Positions 23,656 through 39,362 of a stretch of 64,000 nucleotides of DNA are shown one piece after another (the first letter of the stretch is position 1; every line of letters begins with the position of its first letter). Source of the DNA: Dioscorea cayenensis subsp. rotundata. Lineage: Eukaryota; Streptophyta; Magnoliopsida; Dioscoreales; Dioscoreaceae. The stretch is from contig NC_052489.1 in assembly GCF_009730915.1 (NCBI RefSeq), positions 992,001 through 1,056,000 on the forward strand. Direction: 5' to 3'. The notes beneath the pieces were generated by a model. The model worked only from the letters and a program-made list of their open reading frames with translations, was not told the origin of the DNA and made no database searches. Both the position numbers and the translations under genes were made by a program.

Positions 23656-26555
23656 ATGGCTTCCATCTCTGTCCCCTGCCCTAAGTGCTCTACACCCTCG
23701 CTCTCCACATCCAAACCCGCAGCAGCGCTCCTGCTCCCTGGATCTGTTCGGTTTCCTAGCACGCAGGTTGTCTTCCTCGCTTTTTCTGTTTCTTTTCTTT
23801 TCTTTTGAGTTTCCGATTCTTGGTTTGAGGTTTTAGAGTAGAAAAGATCGTTTCTTTAGTGGCATTGGCAGAGGCTTTGATGTTTAGTAGATTTTTTTTT
23901 TCAGGAATGGGAGTCAAAACTCATTCTTTTTCTGTTGATTGATTGTTTTTGGATGAAAGTTTGTTCTTTTACGTTTCAGGCATCGTAGTTGAATCTTGGG
24001 GTTCTTGTTGATTTATTGGATGTTTTCTTTTAGAGGAAAAAGGTTCTTTACGTTTAGTTGATACATTTTAGGTATCTTATTCAAATTCGTGGACCTTTCG
24101 CTGATTTGTTGGATGCGTGATAGCGAAAAGATTCTTCATTTTCAATTGATAAATTTCATGAATCACTGTCAAATAATGAACCTCTTGCTAATTTCTTGGA
24201 TGTTGTACCGGCAAGCAATTGTTCTTTATATAAATAATTAAATATGTGTTTGTGGATGTTCTTGATGTTCTGTAAATGTGTTGCATGAACCATATTCAAA
24301 TATTGGGCCTCTTGATGAATTTTTGGATGCTGTAAAGGACATGATTGCTTCTCATGAGCTTTAGTAGTATTAATTGTAATCAATTCTTGGGTCTCTTTCT
24401 GAATGGTTGGAGTTTTAGAGGAAGCATTGTTGTAGGTTCTTGGTGTTTAGTAGATGCATTCTATGAGTTATAGCCAACTATCGAGCCTCTTTCTGAATGG
24501 TCAGAGTTTTAGAGGAAGGATCTCATTGATTCTTGATATTTCGTAGATACATTTCATGAATTTAGTCAATCCTCAGGCCTCTTTCTGAATGGTTGGAGTT
24601 TTAGAAGTGTAGGTTCTTGATGTTAGTGATAAAGTCCATGAGTCATGATTAAATCATTAAACCTTTGCCCTCTTGCTGATGCTTTACATGAAAAGATTGT
24701 TATTTATGACCATTGGTAGAGGTTCTTGATGTTAATGGATACATTTCGTGAATCATTTCATGAGTCACTGTTTAGTAGATGGTTTATATCATAGATTAAA
24801 GCTGTGGACAGATTATATCAATTTTAACTCTGATGTGCGCATGTGCGTGTGGATTTCTTTGCAGAAGACAGTATAGTGTTGCTAAGTGGTAGTGAAGCTT
24901 GTCCAACCAAAATCTTTGTGGGAGTCATTTAATTAAAAAGGCTTGCATGAGCTTGTTTTATTTTTTCTGATTCGTAAAATTATGAGTTGAATTCCACATA
25001 ATTATCCCTATCTTGGTATAATGCGCTAATTCTTTTGCAGGGGTTTAATCAGGGTCGTTCCCTTGTTTTGAAAGCCCAGGCTCAGAAGGTATTTTCTGAC
25101 TTCATGCAGATTGTAGTTAGATTCATCAAAAGAAGAAAATACTGTTTTCATGGAAATAAAAAATTTTGGTAACTGTTTGATTGGGCCATTTACTTTTTAG
25201 GCTGTGGAGAGTATGAATTCCTCCCCCAAGTCATCAACCAAACCAGAAACTCCATTATCAACTGGTGATAATGCTGAGGGAGTGGAGAAATCCGCTGGCC
25301 AAGCTGCTGTTTCTGAATCCACCATATCAGCATTCATGGCTGAAGTCGCAGATCTTGTTAAGTAAGAATTTTCTCTTTTGCTTGCAATTACAATTTTTTT
25401 CCTCTGTCACATTGTGGAATAAAAAAGAGCTTATAAATATACGTATGTCATGGAAAAGAATAATGATTTATTATGTCATCCCTTGAATAGAAATCCTTAA
25501 AATCAGAAATTAACTTCTGCCCATCAATTGAATGATGAATATATTACTCCAGAATTTTAGGTCATAAGAAGTACATGATATATACAAATGCTTGAATTGT
25601 TTAGTTTCATATTGTTGCGTACTTAAACAAGGGTTTATATGAACTACATGTTGATGACTTCTTGTTTTGCTATTTAACTCTTGAGTAGGCTCGTGGATTC
25701 AAGAGACATAACTGAATTGCAGCTAAAACAGAACGATTGTGAGCTTATAATCAGGAAGAAAGAAGCATTGCCACAGCCACCCCCTTCACCTTACCTAATG
25801 ATGCAACCTCCACCACAAGCTAGCATTCCCTCCCAACCTCCATTGCCACAATATCCTCCAGGACCCACTCCATCAGCTCCTGCCCCTGCACTTCCTCCCC
25901 CTGCAAAGACGAGCAGTTCATCACTTCCTTCTCTCAAATGCCCCATGGCTGGAAACTTTTACCGATCTCCTGCACCTGGCGAGCCACCCTTTGTCAAGGT
26001 TTTTGTCTTCCTAGACTTCCTGTCCTTCCCAACATTTATCATCTATGATCATCAAATTGATTTACATGTTTCTGTTTGTATTTAGGTTGGAGATAAGGTC
26101 AAAAAAGGACAAGTTGTTTGTATCATCGAGGCCATGAAATTGATGAATGAAATCGAGGTAAGTACCATTTGTTCCACTCCCTCATACTTCTTGATGCTGT
26201 TATATCAACTATAACATCTTTGCTTTACTTCTAAGAAAATGACTCTCCCCTTCTTAGCCGTGTACAGTAAAAGGCAGGAATATATCATTACATCGAACCT
26301 CTTATTTATGTATGTATTTATTTATTTATGGGGATTGGTAATAACATCATTCATCTTTTCTTTGCATGCCAGGCTGATCAATCCGGGACAATAGTTGAGA
26401 TAATCGCGGAGGATGGAAAACCAGTCAGTGTGGACATGGTGTTTATCTTTCCTTTTCTCATCCATTTTCATTTTGATGATACTTCATTAAACCTCGTCTT
26501 ACTTCTTTTTTGTCATTTGTTTTCATTGCAGCCTTTGCTCGTAATCCAGCCTTGA
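23656..26555 (+). CDS. BCCP: Biotin carboxyl carrier protein of plastid acetyl-CoA carboxylase
   Basis: Seven exons: 23656-23766, 25041-25088, 25201-25361, 25689-25998, 26086-26157, 26373-26438, 26532-26555, all with GT-AG borders, giving 263 residues. It carries the carboxybiotin of the heteromeric acetyl-CoA carboxylase that makes malonyl-CoA for fatty acid synthesis in plastids. The N-terminus (MASISVPCPK, S/T-rich) looks like a transit peptide. A Pro/Ala-rich linker (about 135-180) precedes the biotinyl domain with CPMAGNFYRSPAPGEPPFVK, and the biotin site EAMKLM has Lys228. The end is PLLVIQP. The leader at 23455-23655 is CT-rich. It is tail to tail with the beta-glucosidase. All parts look functional. 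Confidence 0.95.
23970..24790 (+). repeat. Degenerate tandem array filling BCCP intron 1
   Basis: About nine units of 85-125 bases repeat the order: GCCTCTTTCTGAATGG or CCTCTTGCTGATTTGTTGG, TTTTAGAGGAA, a run like GGTTCTTGATGTT, and GATACATTTCATGAATCA. Anchors lie near 24059, 24146, 24270, 24453, 24546, 24631 and 24738. The array makes up most of the 1.27-kb intron. Confidence 0.75.
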
Positions 26556-26809
26556 AATCGAAAGCTTAGGACTGTAGAATGTACTCTGAGACTGTTTCTT
26601 CATGAAGATTATGGTTCTTGATTGAAATATTATAAAGATTAAGTATTTCTTAGCATTAGTTCCACCATATTTCTTTGCAAGAATAAACCATAATAGAAGT
26701 GAGTGCATGGAGCAATAAACATGTCATGTGAAAGCCGTTATGAGTTACCTCCCAGTTTGTGTCTTCTATGAAAACCATTATAAAGACTCAAAAGTTTTTT
26801 TTTTTTTTC

Positions 26810-26952
26810 CTACATTTTACTTCCAACATTTCTGTCTGAGTTTAGAATTTTCAGTAAAATTTGTTGATAGAATTGTGGTCTGTAATGGAATAAACAGTGA
26901 TGTTTAGTATTAAGTGCAGGATTTTCTTTTGCCGTCCATTGTATATGTGCAG

Positions 26953-26984
<32 letters not shown>

Positions 26985-27226
26985 TCCATCATAAGCATGT
27001 GGAAGTACACAAGCAGTAATTATGAAAGTTTTGAGGTTTTGTGATTATGATGAAATAATCAAACACACAAAGGATTGAAGATGAAAAATCTACAGAAAAT
27101 ACGAAAATAAGTAATTATGCTGTTTTATTGATAATCATATCTTGATCTATTCTTGAAGCTTTCTAAGAAATTGATTGCTTTGAATCAGAGAGAGATTTAC
27201 AGTAGTGCATTTGATATGATTAAATA
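26810..27226. other. Convergent 3' region between BCCP and the beta-glucosidase
   Basis: AT-rich DNA with a TA microsatellite at about 26956-26984 and the 3' UTRs of the two converging genes. No separate gene was seen. Confidence 0.6.
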
Positions 27227-30156
<2,930 letters not shown>

Positions 30157-30189
30157 GCAAACACTTTATGTTGGTAGAGAATCTATATG

Positions 30190-30223
<34 letters not shown>

Positions 30224-30415
30224 TAAAACTCTCCTTCACTCCAACTCACAGTGACATACAACAGATACACACACACAAAGGAACAAAGAGAACCATGTGC
30301 AATGCCAATCTATGCTACAACTCCCCTTCACTCCAACTCACATTGGCAAATATATATATATAGAGAAATGCACTCTGTATGTATAGACTAAATATATATA
30401 TATATATAGAAAGAG
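30190..30415 (-). repeat. Duplicated segment and TA microsatellites in the beta-glucosidase promoter
   Basis: CTCCTTCACTCCAACTCACA at about 30230 recurs as CCCTTCACTCCAACTCACA near 30323, each next to a TA run followed by ATAGACTAAA. It is a local duplication of about 95-150 bases just upstream of the start codon. Confidence 0.6.
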
Positions 30416-30419
30416 AGAG

Positions 30420-30526
30420 ATACAGGGAATAAAGAAAAAGGTAAATTATTAAATTGCTAATAAATATTGTATTTGGCATTATGTGTTAAAGCTCATGGTG
30501 ACTTTTTCTGTTTACTTACTTTTCAT

Positions 30527-30578
<52 letters not shown>

Positions 30579-30883
30579 TGTACTGTTTCGACCTAGGCTT
30601 TTAATATGTTGTTTTTTTAAGTTTCAGAAGATCTTTTAAAAAGTCATTTCAGTAGTTTAGTCAGTCAGATTTTATATTCTGATTGAAACTTTTACGTAGG
30701 CTAGGTTCGTAGAAATGTTTTAAAAACAGCTCATGTTCTGCTACGACTCATTAAAGTTCTATTTTTCACTCACATGACTGCTTTTTCCACAAGTTCAATA
30801 CAAACATTATTTTTAACCCGTAAGTCATTAACTTATAAAAAGATGGCTGATTTTCCAAAAAGTTTAATCCAAATAAGCCTTTT

Positions 30884-30924
<41 letters not shown>

Positions 30925-33300
30925 ATGTAAATATATTTTTTTTATTATCACCCACCTTCATATTATGAGAAAAAAAGTTAAACCGAGTATTTTTCAGCTT
31001 GATATAGCGATGACTATTTATTTTACATAAAAATATCTTTTTTTTTATTATTACCCTTTATACATGCAAATGAGAGAGAGTCGAACTTGTGTTTTTCAGC
31101 TAGATTACGGCAGCGGTGACTATTTATTTTAATTTATTGTTTTAATATAAACGTTAATCAACTTTTATTATGTATTATTGTATATATATATATATATATA
31201 TGAGTGGATGAGGATGAGAAGAGGAGAGTGTGAAGGGAATGCAAGCATATGTAGAAATCTCATGCTAGCCTACAAAAGACATGAAATAGTGGACCATAGC
31301 AGCGTCTTTTAATCCTTAACTTTAGGATGACATTGTCATACATTCCTGACCAACAACCCACTAACATCACTCTTCTTTTAGTATTATATAGTTCTAACAT
31401 TTTCATAGTGTGAAATCTTGTGAATCATATAGAGGCATTGAATGACTTTTTGTTTTCCAATTTTTATATAATAGAAAAAAGAAAGAAAAACTTTTGTAGA
31501 TGTATAATGGGAGATGAATGTTAATTCATGAAAAAATGATACTAATTTAAGATGTTTTTTTATATTTTGTTAGATTATTTGCTAAGTTGGAATTTGAGCT
31601 TTTTGAAGGATGTCATTAAAGATCATCCTGGGAAATTTCTTTCTGATTTGAAATATTTATATATTTGATCAACTTGTTTATATTTGGTTTGATTGGTTGC
31701 ATGAGAAGTATCATACATTTAAATCTATGATATTAAAAATGAGATTAAAAGCTCATATAAATTAAGAAAATGTATCATATTAATAAACAATATAAGGGAG
31801 TTGATAATACATTCGTTTGTTGTGTTTGAGCATTTGATTTTAGTGAGAATTAAAAGTGTTTCAATTTTTTGAGGAAATGAGATGGTTTGTTAAGCTTGTG
31901 TTCCGTGACCGGCAATTACTCAATTAATATATATATATATATAATTAAAAAAATTTAAAAGTTCTAAAATGCTTGTAACTTGTAATCACTAATGTTTTCC
32001 ACGCATAGACAAATATATATATAGACATATATACTCATTCGAGTTTTATATAAAGACAAATATATATATAGACATATATACTCATTCGAGTTTTATATTT
32101 ACTTTGTTATGATTAAAGTTTAATTACAGCTAGTTGTCGCATGACTCTTTTTTTTTTTCTTATATGAGCTTAAAACATATAATCAGAAAGTTAAAAAATA
32201 AATTTATTTGAAATTAATTGAGAGCAACAACTATTCTTAAAAAAACCAATTAAAATGGTTTGTACATATCTTTAGATAACTAATAGATATTTCCATAAAA
32301 AGAAAAAAAATTAAAAATAATATATTTAAATTTACTTTATCTAGCAATAGAGCACCCTAAAAGAAGAAAGATTCCTGCAGCCAATCCAAAAGAATTGAGA
32401 CTAATACTTTGTTACTGTTGTTATATACTCATTGAAATTTTAATACTAATATAAAATTTGAACTCATTTTGGTGCCTTCCATGAAGTCAAGAACAAAAGT
32501 CTTGATAACTTCCTTGCAAGAGAACTAAATATTCTAAATCTGATCCTAAGATATAGATAAAAACCATGCAAAAAAGAAATATAAATAGTTTTTAATTGTT
32601 TCACCTTTGCATGGGTTATAACTTGAAAGCAATTGATTCTATAATATATATAAAGAGATTGAGAACATGTAGGAAAAAATAAGATGAAAGCCAAATGAAG
32701 CTCTCCGCGTTGAAGGTTATCTTTATTAACATAAAATAATAGATTTATATAAAGACTAAGCAATGATCTTTTTTTGTCTTTGTATTCTTTGAATGTGTCG
32801 TTGAGTGAAGTGAGAGAACATGCAATGAAGAAAAAAACAAGTCCAACAACAAGAAACCTTCTTAGAATAAAAATAAATTATTATTATCATTATTATATAT
32901 ATATATATATATATAGTTTTGTCTTAGATTCCCTTTTTTTCTACTGAACATGCCGGATAAGGAACAAAGATGTATCTGGTTCTTATTCCAAGATAGACAA
33001 GATTTAAAAAGCATAAAAAATGAATTTCTGATCTCAAGCCATGTCTTTATTTGACTTATTTGTTATTACTCTTTATTTATTTATTTATATGATTTTTAAT
33101 AAAATAAGACCGGATGATAAACAATCAAACTGCAAGTGAATTCATACACACAAGTATAACAAAAGCACTCAAAGAACTGCCATTTCAATTAACACTGAGC
33201 CTGTATATCTGAAAATATATCAGCTTTAATCCACAGAAACAACCCAAAAAGAAAAAAAAGAAAAAACATTGACATTGTACAACTTAGATTTATATAGTTT
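30420..33300. other. Long AT-rich intergenic region, no gene seen
   Basis: Several TA microsatellites (30533-30575, 30886-30919, 31178-31201, 31928-31942, 32897-32914) and one 47-base tandem duplication (32007-32100). No ORF of convincing length or known family was found. Confidence 0.6.
32007..32100. repeat. 47-base perfect or near-perfect tandem duplication
   Basis: The unit starts AGACAAATATATATATAG and ends CATTCGAGTTTTATATA; it begins at 32007 and again at 32054. Confidence 0.85.
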
Positions 33301-33347
33301 GCCTGATTTCATTTACAACAACAACAACAACAACAACAACAAAGTTT

Positions 33348-34106
33348 TCATTTCCAGTCAAGCATGTCAAGAAGCCACAGAACCTCATTCTCAGAGCTAG
33401 CAGCATCACAAAAGTCTACCTCAATGCCAAAAACATCGATGATGTTGTCGTTCCCATTGGCCATGAAAAGCAATGACACCCAAGCTCTAATTCCAGAGAT
33501 GAATGGATGGCCAGGAGAGAACTTCAGGTAGTCGTACGCCAATGCCCTGAAAGCGCTTCCGTCTACATAATCAAAGACTGATTTGTTTACAATGCAGGCA
33601 ACCTCATTGGTGTCCCTCCGACCAATGAGAATGGAAACAGTAATGGTCCGGCCGAGAGGTATAGTGAACCTAGGGTCAACATGCATCACCATCTTGTAGT
33701 CAGGGCCATCTAGGTGAACTCTGAGGACATCAGGGATGCCAGGAGGGGGATTCTTTATGCCCATCCGGAGCATAGACCCAGAGATTGCCTCGGAGAATAG
33801 CAGCTGGTCATCAGACCACAGATCAACATAGAACTCTAAGTCATTGAATGATAGCCTTGGTGGCAGGAGAGGCTGTGGGCGCTGGGGTTTTGAGAAGGTT
33901 ACAAACAATTTGTGGTAGCTGAGAGAAGGTGGAGGTCTCTTGCAGATAGAAGGCCATCTTCGGGCACAGATGCATTTCCAGAAGTAGTCATCTTTTGCAA
34001 TGTCTCTCCACTGTCGGCATACCAGCATGCAAGCTATAAGGTCTTTGCCATCCAAAAGTGGGAATATGGCCTTAAGAACTTCACCGTGTGACCAATCTTT
34101 GGCCAT
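33348..34106 (-). CDS. F-box protein, At5g39250-like
   Basis: 252 residues in one coding exon. The N-terminal F-box (residues 6-50) reads LKAIFPLLDGKDLIACMLVC, RQWRDIAKDDYFWKCIC, which would bind SKP1/ASK in an SCF ubiquitin ligase. The rest (RWPSICKRPPPS, LLPPRLSFNDLEFYVDLW, FGIEVDFCDAA, ending LLDMLDWK) matches the conserved plant family of At5g39250. The open frame starts at 34163, but I chose the Met at 34106 because an acceptor (TTCTGCTTAG, complement of about 34126-34135) precedes it and relatives start there. A CAA run lies in the 3' UTR at 33316-33342. Confidence 0.9.
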   Translation of the reverse strand: MAKDWSHGEVLKAIFPLLDGKDLIACMLVCRQWRDIAKDDYFWKCICARRWPSICKRPPPSLSYHKLFVTFSKPQRPQPLLPPRLSFNDLEFYVDLWSDDQLLFSEAISGSMLRMGIKNPPPGIPDVLRVHLDGPDYKMVMHVDPRFTIPLGRTITVSILIGRRDTNEVACIVNKSVFDYVDGSAFRALAYDYLKFSPGHPFISGIRAWVSLLFMANGNDNIIDVFGIEVDFCDAASSENEVLWLLDMLDWK

Positions 34107-34126
34107 ATTCGTACCAAGAGATAATC

Positions 34127-36340
34127 TAAGCAGAACAAGAGTCAAGAACACACTAAACACCAAAAAAAAATAAACTACAAGTTTATGGTGTGATAATGGA
34201 ACAAATGGAATCAGCCGGCACCACCAATAAATCTCCCTGCAAATTATGAGAAACAGACAACATTCTCAGGCAAGAATGGAAGAAAGTTGATGCACAAACA
34301 AGTTAGACTGACATATTCTAATTGACCAAAAAAGAATATAAAGAAGAAAATATCTTTTTGATATGAAACCGGAAAATACAAATGTTTCGGTAAAGAAGTA
34401 GGTAAAGGCTGAAAAGAGCAATGGTGGATATAAAAAGAGTAACTGCGCTTTTGATAAGGCAACCATCCATGAATTTCAATTCTGTTAGGAGCGAGAAAAT
34501 CTACAAAGTACAGTTCAATTTCAAGATGCTTTAAGTTGAAGGATCTTCAATAGCAGGCTAAAAATATAATTAAGCTAATCACAATAGGCGATTAGTTAAA
34601 TGAACAATATAAACATGTGGTCAGGAAGAAAAGCTCCCCAAAGGCTACACAAATACCAAAAATGATAAATTGCATGGCAGCATGTTTGATATTTTGTAAT
34701 ATTTTATTTTTATTAGTAAAAGTTCCATAGCCAGCATGTTTGCTGGTTAGACTTGAATCACAGCTTCTAATAAGCACAACTAATAATAGAACCAAACAAC
34801 ATCAGTCCATGAATCAAACTATAATCATACTGGAAGACGAGTACATGGGTGTTTAGAATTAATAGGTTGAGATTTTATAGTCTCAGTTGCAACGTACGAG
34901 TGCCATACAGTAAAACATTTGGCCCCTTTGCTATGCTTGCTTGATAGTCACTAAAGGATGCCAATATGAACAGCACTACATTTCCTTACAAGTTTAGAAG
35001 CATCTCTTTCTTTTCTTCCTTATCAAATGGAATAATTATATATATATATATTACACTGTCATGTAAAGATTTTCTTTGTTACAGGAACAAGCTCGAACAA
35101 ACTGCTAAAAGCAGCTATTCCCTTCAGCAGGGAATAAAGACCTTTTTAACAAGAGTAAATATGGCATGTAAAACTTATAACTACTAAAGAATAAGAAGGC
35201 AATTTAGCCAAGTATCATTAAATTCCTATTCCATAAATTTATGGCAATTTCAGGAATTCCACTTGTAGGAATCCCTTATAAAAAGGGCATAAAAGATGGT
35301 ACATCAATTTCTTGCTCTGAGAACCAAAACAAACATAAAGTTTTATGTGAATCTACCCAAAGTATATCATGCAATTTCCATCAAAGCATATCATTCAGTG
35401 TACAGAACATGATACCTGATACTGTGCTTCCTACAAAACTTAAGTACCAGCACAACTGATTCATTTTAAAAACCATTAGAAGGTCAGATGCTGAATATTA
35501 ATTATACAATATGCCACCCATGACTTCAATCTTAGCTTCAAAAATCAATCTTCAGCCTCACCAAATGCAAACAGACAATCCAATAGCCAAATCCTAAAAC
35601 TTTATCATGCTCAAATTAAATGATGAAACTAAATATTCATCAATAGAAAACTATTTGTCCAGCAATTCAATCTTTCAACACAAATTCTAAGTGGTCTACA
35701 TACACAATTCATACTGATAATCACCTGAACGTCATCATCCTCAATTAAACAATACGATTACTCTCACTAATTTCAAGTTGATTATGCCCCTTGAGCCCTA
35801 TACCTCAATCTTTGCATCAAAACACAACCTAGAGACTAACCCTAACAATTCACAATAATCAACTCTAAACCTCACCACCCTCAAATTAATTCCAAACAAC
35901 ACATGCACCTTAACTTTCAACGTTAGCATCAAAAAACTCAACATTGATAAAATCCACAATTGCCATCCAAACAAAGTAATAATCACAATTACCAACCCTA
36001 AAACGAATCAAACTGAAATTAAACAACAAAATCACCAAAAAAAATCAAATTCCGGACTAAAAACATCATTTTCACAAGAAAAACACAAACAAATTCGAAA
36101 ACACAAGCCCTAAATCGAAACCAAAGAAAAGAAAAGAGAAACTCACAGAGGCCATCAAATGGGAAGGCAGAGACACCTCAGGAGATCTCATCGAAGAAGG
36201 AGAAGATAAAGAAGAAGAAGATAGAACAAGAAAAAGGCAGAGAGATCCACGAAATCAGGATCGATTTGGAAGATTTAGGGGAAAAAGGTTGGACTTTTCT
36301 CGGAAATTGCGAGGGTTTTACCGTTCCGGCGGCGGCGAGG
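34127..36340 (-). other. Leader exon and long leader intron of the F-box gene
   Basis: A CT-rich non-coding exon at about 36150-36340 ends in the donor CCTCT/GTGAGTTTC (near 36145-36150). The intron runs to the acceptor just before the coding exon. A possible extra small leader exon lies near 34200-34237 (acceptor TTTGCAG/GGAGATTT). No coding gene was seen inside the intron. Confidence 0.6.
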
Positions 36341-36738
36341 ACTCTCTGGGGATTAGAATTTTTGTAGAAAAAAATGAGAGATTGTGACACGTGTAAGTCA
36401 TCCATTGGCTGTTAATTTCTATTGCATTCTCCACAGTGATCTCGACCGTTCATTTTGGCATTATTGCAGATAAATCCTTAGGGATGTTTATTAATGTATG
36501 AGTTTATTAAAAGATTTGTTTGGATGTAAAATAATGTAATTTTATGATTTTATAAGGTTGTAAGGATGTCTTTTTCTTTTTCAGATTTGATTAGCTTTTG
36601 GTTAGGTTTGATTTCTAGAAAAAAACAGTACAAAAATAATAAAAATGTTAGAAGAACTGAAGAAGTATGTTATTCTATTTATAGAATTCCTCAATTTGGT
36701 GTTTATTATATGGTGGCTTTTAAGATCCTATAAGGGCA

Positions 36739-36890
36739 CTATGTTTATTTTTATTTTTATTTTTATTATATATAAAAAAATGGATAAACCACTATATTCG
36801 TAAAAGAAAACAAACAGATCTGCTGTAGGTTATGGATACCAAGAGTCAGCCCACCAAGAATGAGGGAACAAATGAGGACCTATGTTTATT
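36739..36890 (-). mobile_element. 5'-truncated LINE tail with 11-bp target duplication
   Basis: CTATGTTTATT occurs at 36739-36749 and 36880-36890. The 130 bases between carry, on the minus strand, TAGTGGTTTATCCATTTTTT and an AAAAAT-repeat tail. It is a member of the same tail family as at 10.85, 13.1, 18.1 and 23.0 kb. Confidence 0.8.
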
Positions 36891-36899
36891 GTCACACAC

Positions 36900-37790
36900 G
36901 CATATCATATATATATATATATATATATATAAGAGTATGATGGTTTCGTAGATTCAAAATTTACGAACGTTAATCTTCAACTGTTGGATGGAAATCAAAC
37001 CCGTCTTCATCTATTGTTGTTGAAGTTTAATTTCTACTAAACTTACAGTAGTAGGTATAAAAACCAAACAAGACACATAACTATTTGTTCTGAAGAGGAT
37101 ATATTCAAATAGGGTATTGTTTATTGAATTATTAGTGTTGCATCTCTCTTTGATTCAATTTCTCAGTCTTATTTTTTAATATTTGAGACGTTTTATGACT
37201 TTATTATATATGTATTTAATGAAATATTACCAAGACACATGTAAAATGGCTAGATGTTGAGTTAATACTTTAATATAGTTATATTCATCTTACTTTATTT
37301 CCTGTATAAAACCTTACAAATCAAGTACCAATAAACTAGGTCGTTGGTTTTATTAGCATAATTACCTCTTGTGGTTTGTAACTAATGTATGTACTTAATT
37401 TAATTTACTTATGAAAAAACATTTATAGAAATCTTAAATAAACTCACTTTTTATTAGCATATATTGAACATGATATTAATTTTTATTTAATATACTTAAC
37501 TCCAAAAATATTCATTTTTAAATATATTAGAATAAAGATAATTGAAGAAATATGTTATTATAAATATTTTTTTTAATAAAACATGAATTAGTCACTTCAG
37601 GGATATACACATGCATGCATAGAATTAATACCGTAATATATTTATGTCCTCACTTTATATGAGCTAAAATTTGACTCCAATAGACTAAGTAATTATTACA
37701 TTTATAAATATTTATTTATTATAAACATACTAATTAGCTAATTATATTAATAAAAAAAAATATTATGTGTGGGAAAAAAAATGATATAAT
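36900..37790. other. AT-rich intergenic stretch, no gene seen
   Basis: Includes a TA microsatellite at 36907-36930. No coding or RNA gene signal was found. Confidence 0.6.
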
Positions 37791-37794
37791 ACCC

Positions 37795-38075
37795 AAATTG
37801 ATCCCTCTATTTTTCTCTCTTCCCTTTTAGTCCCTCTACTCAGAAATGCTCCCAAGTAGTCCCTCTACTTTTGAAAATGATTCTATTTAGTCCCTTCTAC
37901 TCTAAAATAGGCCAGATTATTCACGTGATTTTTCAAGTGAGAGAGTAGATAGGGAAAGAGATTAAAAGGTAGAGGGAGTAGAATCGAGTCATTTTCAAGT
38001 AGAGGGATTATAGGGAAGCGTTTCGAGTTTGAGGGGCCAAAAGAAAGAGAGAAAAAGTAGAGGGATTATTATCTT
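37795..38075. mobile_element. Foldback or MITE-like inverted repeat
   Basis: Left arm features ATCCCTCTATTTTTCTCTCT, TAGTCCCTCTAC and TACTTTTGAAAATGA; the right arm holds their complements (AGAGAGAAAAAGTAGAGGG, TCATTTTCAAGTAGAGGG, GTAGAGGGAGTAGAAT). The two arms of about 115-120 bases could pair around a centre near 37930, forming a long imperfect hairpin. No transposase gene or sure target duplication was seen. Confidence 0.65.
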
Positions 38076-38793
38076 ATGAAAAAAAACACCCGCTAAAAAA
38101 GATTGACTCACTGATAAAGCTTTTAGCACACACTAAATATATTATTTTAAATAAATAAATAAAAGGTTCTAACCACATATTAACTTACATAAAAAATTAG
38201 ACAAATATAAAAAACAAAACCAAAAAAAAAATACAAACAGTCGGCAAAATAAAATAAAAGAAAAAAAAAAAGGGAAAATGGTGGAAAGAGAGTGACAAGT
38301 GAGGAGGAGTTGAATAGATAAGGTTAGTGTAGGGAATGTGGAGGACATTTTGGTACAATTTTTACAAGCAATGACATGCGGCTGCACATCTCCCATGTGA
38401 TTCCCATGTGCTTTCTCTTTCTCTCTTCACATGCCCCTTCCTTTTTCCCTTTTTACCCTCCCTCCCTTTTCTTCTTCACATCATACATATAATATAAAAA
38501 ATTAAAGTGAAATAAATTAAATTATAATTTTATTTATATTAATATCTATTTTTAAACATTAAAATTAAAATTAAAATTAAAATTGTATTTATCCCATATA
38601 TATATATGTGTGAAATAATTAGAGATTTTTTTGGGAAATTTTCATGGAATATTTAATAAATTAATTAAAACTTTTTAAAATAGTTATTATAGAGAAAATG
38701 TCATGTTGTTGTCTTATAAAAAAATTATTTTTTAAGAGAAAAATGGAGAGAAGGGTAAAAAGGACCATTGAAGGCAAACAAAGCACTGGAGGG

Positions 38794-38799
38794 CACGTG
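38794..38799. promoter_or_regulatory. G-box CACGTG
   Basis: A palindromic G-box, the binding site of bHLH and bZIP factors, lies 0.57 kb upstream of the atypical bHLH gene in an unusually GC-rich patch (38740-38960) of AT-rich DNA. Confidence 0.45.
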
Positions 38800-39291
38800 G
38801 GGGAAATGCTGGGAGAGGAGCAGGGGGTGGCAGGGGTAGTTTGGGAAAAAGACCATGTGAAACATTTGGAATGCTCCACATGTTTCGTCCCACCCTTGCC
38901 AGCCTTTCACCTCTGGCCTTTTTCTTTTTCCCACTTTACCCTCCATCCTCCACTTATTCACCAAACTGCCATTCCTAATTATATTGAATTTATCAAATTA
39001 ACTAAATATTATAAAATGTTTGTGTGTTTTATTAATTTTTCATTAAGAAAATAAACTAAAATTAATAGACCTAATTTTTGAAAATATTTTCTAGTATTAA
39101 TATTAATTTTTAATAAAATCCTTTTTTCCAAAAAAACATTGTATTTTTTTTCCCTAAAAAGGAGGTGGACAAAGAAACAACAAAACTATGACAAGAACAA
39201 GCCACAAACACACACATTGATGGTAGTGCCATTTATGTAATTTTGAACAAAATGAAGGGTAATTGCAAAAGTTAACAGAAGCATGATTAAG

Positions 39292-39299
39292 CTATATAT
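39292..39299 (+). promoter_or_regulatory. TATA box of the bHLH gene
   Basis: CTATATATG lies 70 bases before the start codon at 39363. Confidence 0.5.
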
Positions 39300-39362
39300 G
39301 CCCCTTTCTCAAACTCTCTATCTTGAAAACCAAACTCCAAACTCAACAATAAACCCAAAACC

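Noticed and set aside
30533-30575. TA runs as promoters or origins
   Set aside because: Many identical TA microsatellites are spread over the window, so no function is assigned.
32464-32763. 99-codon minus-strand ORF
   Set aside because: Hydrophobic and aromatic residues from AT-rich DNA, with no known domain or splice context.
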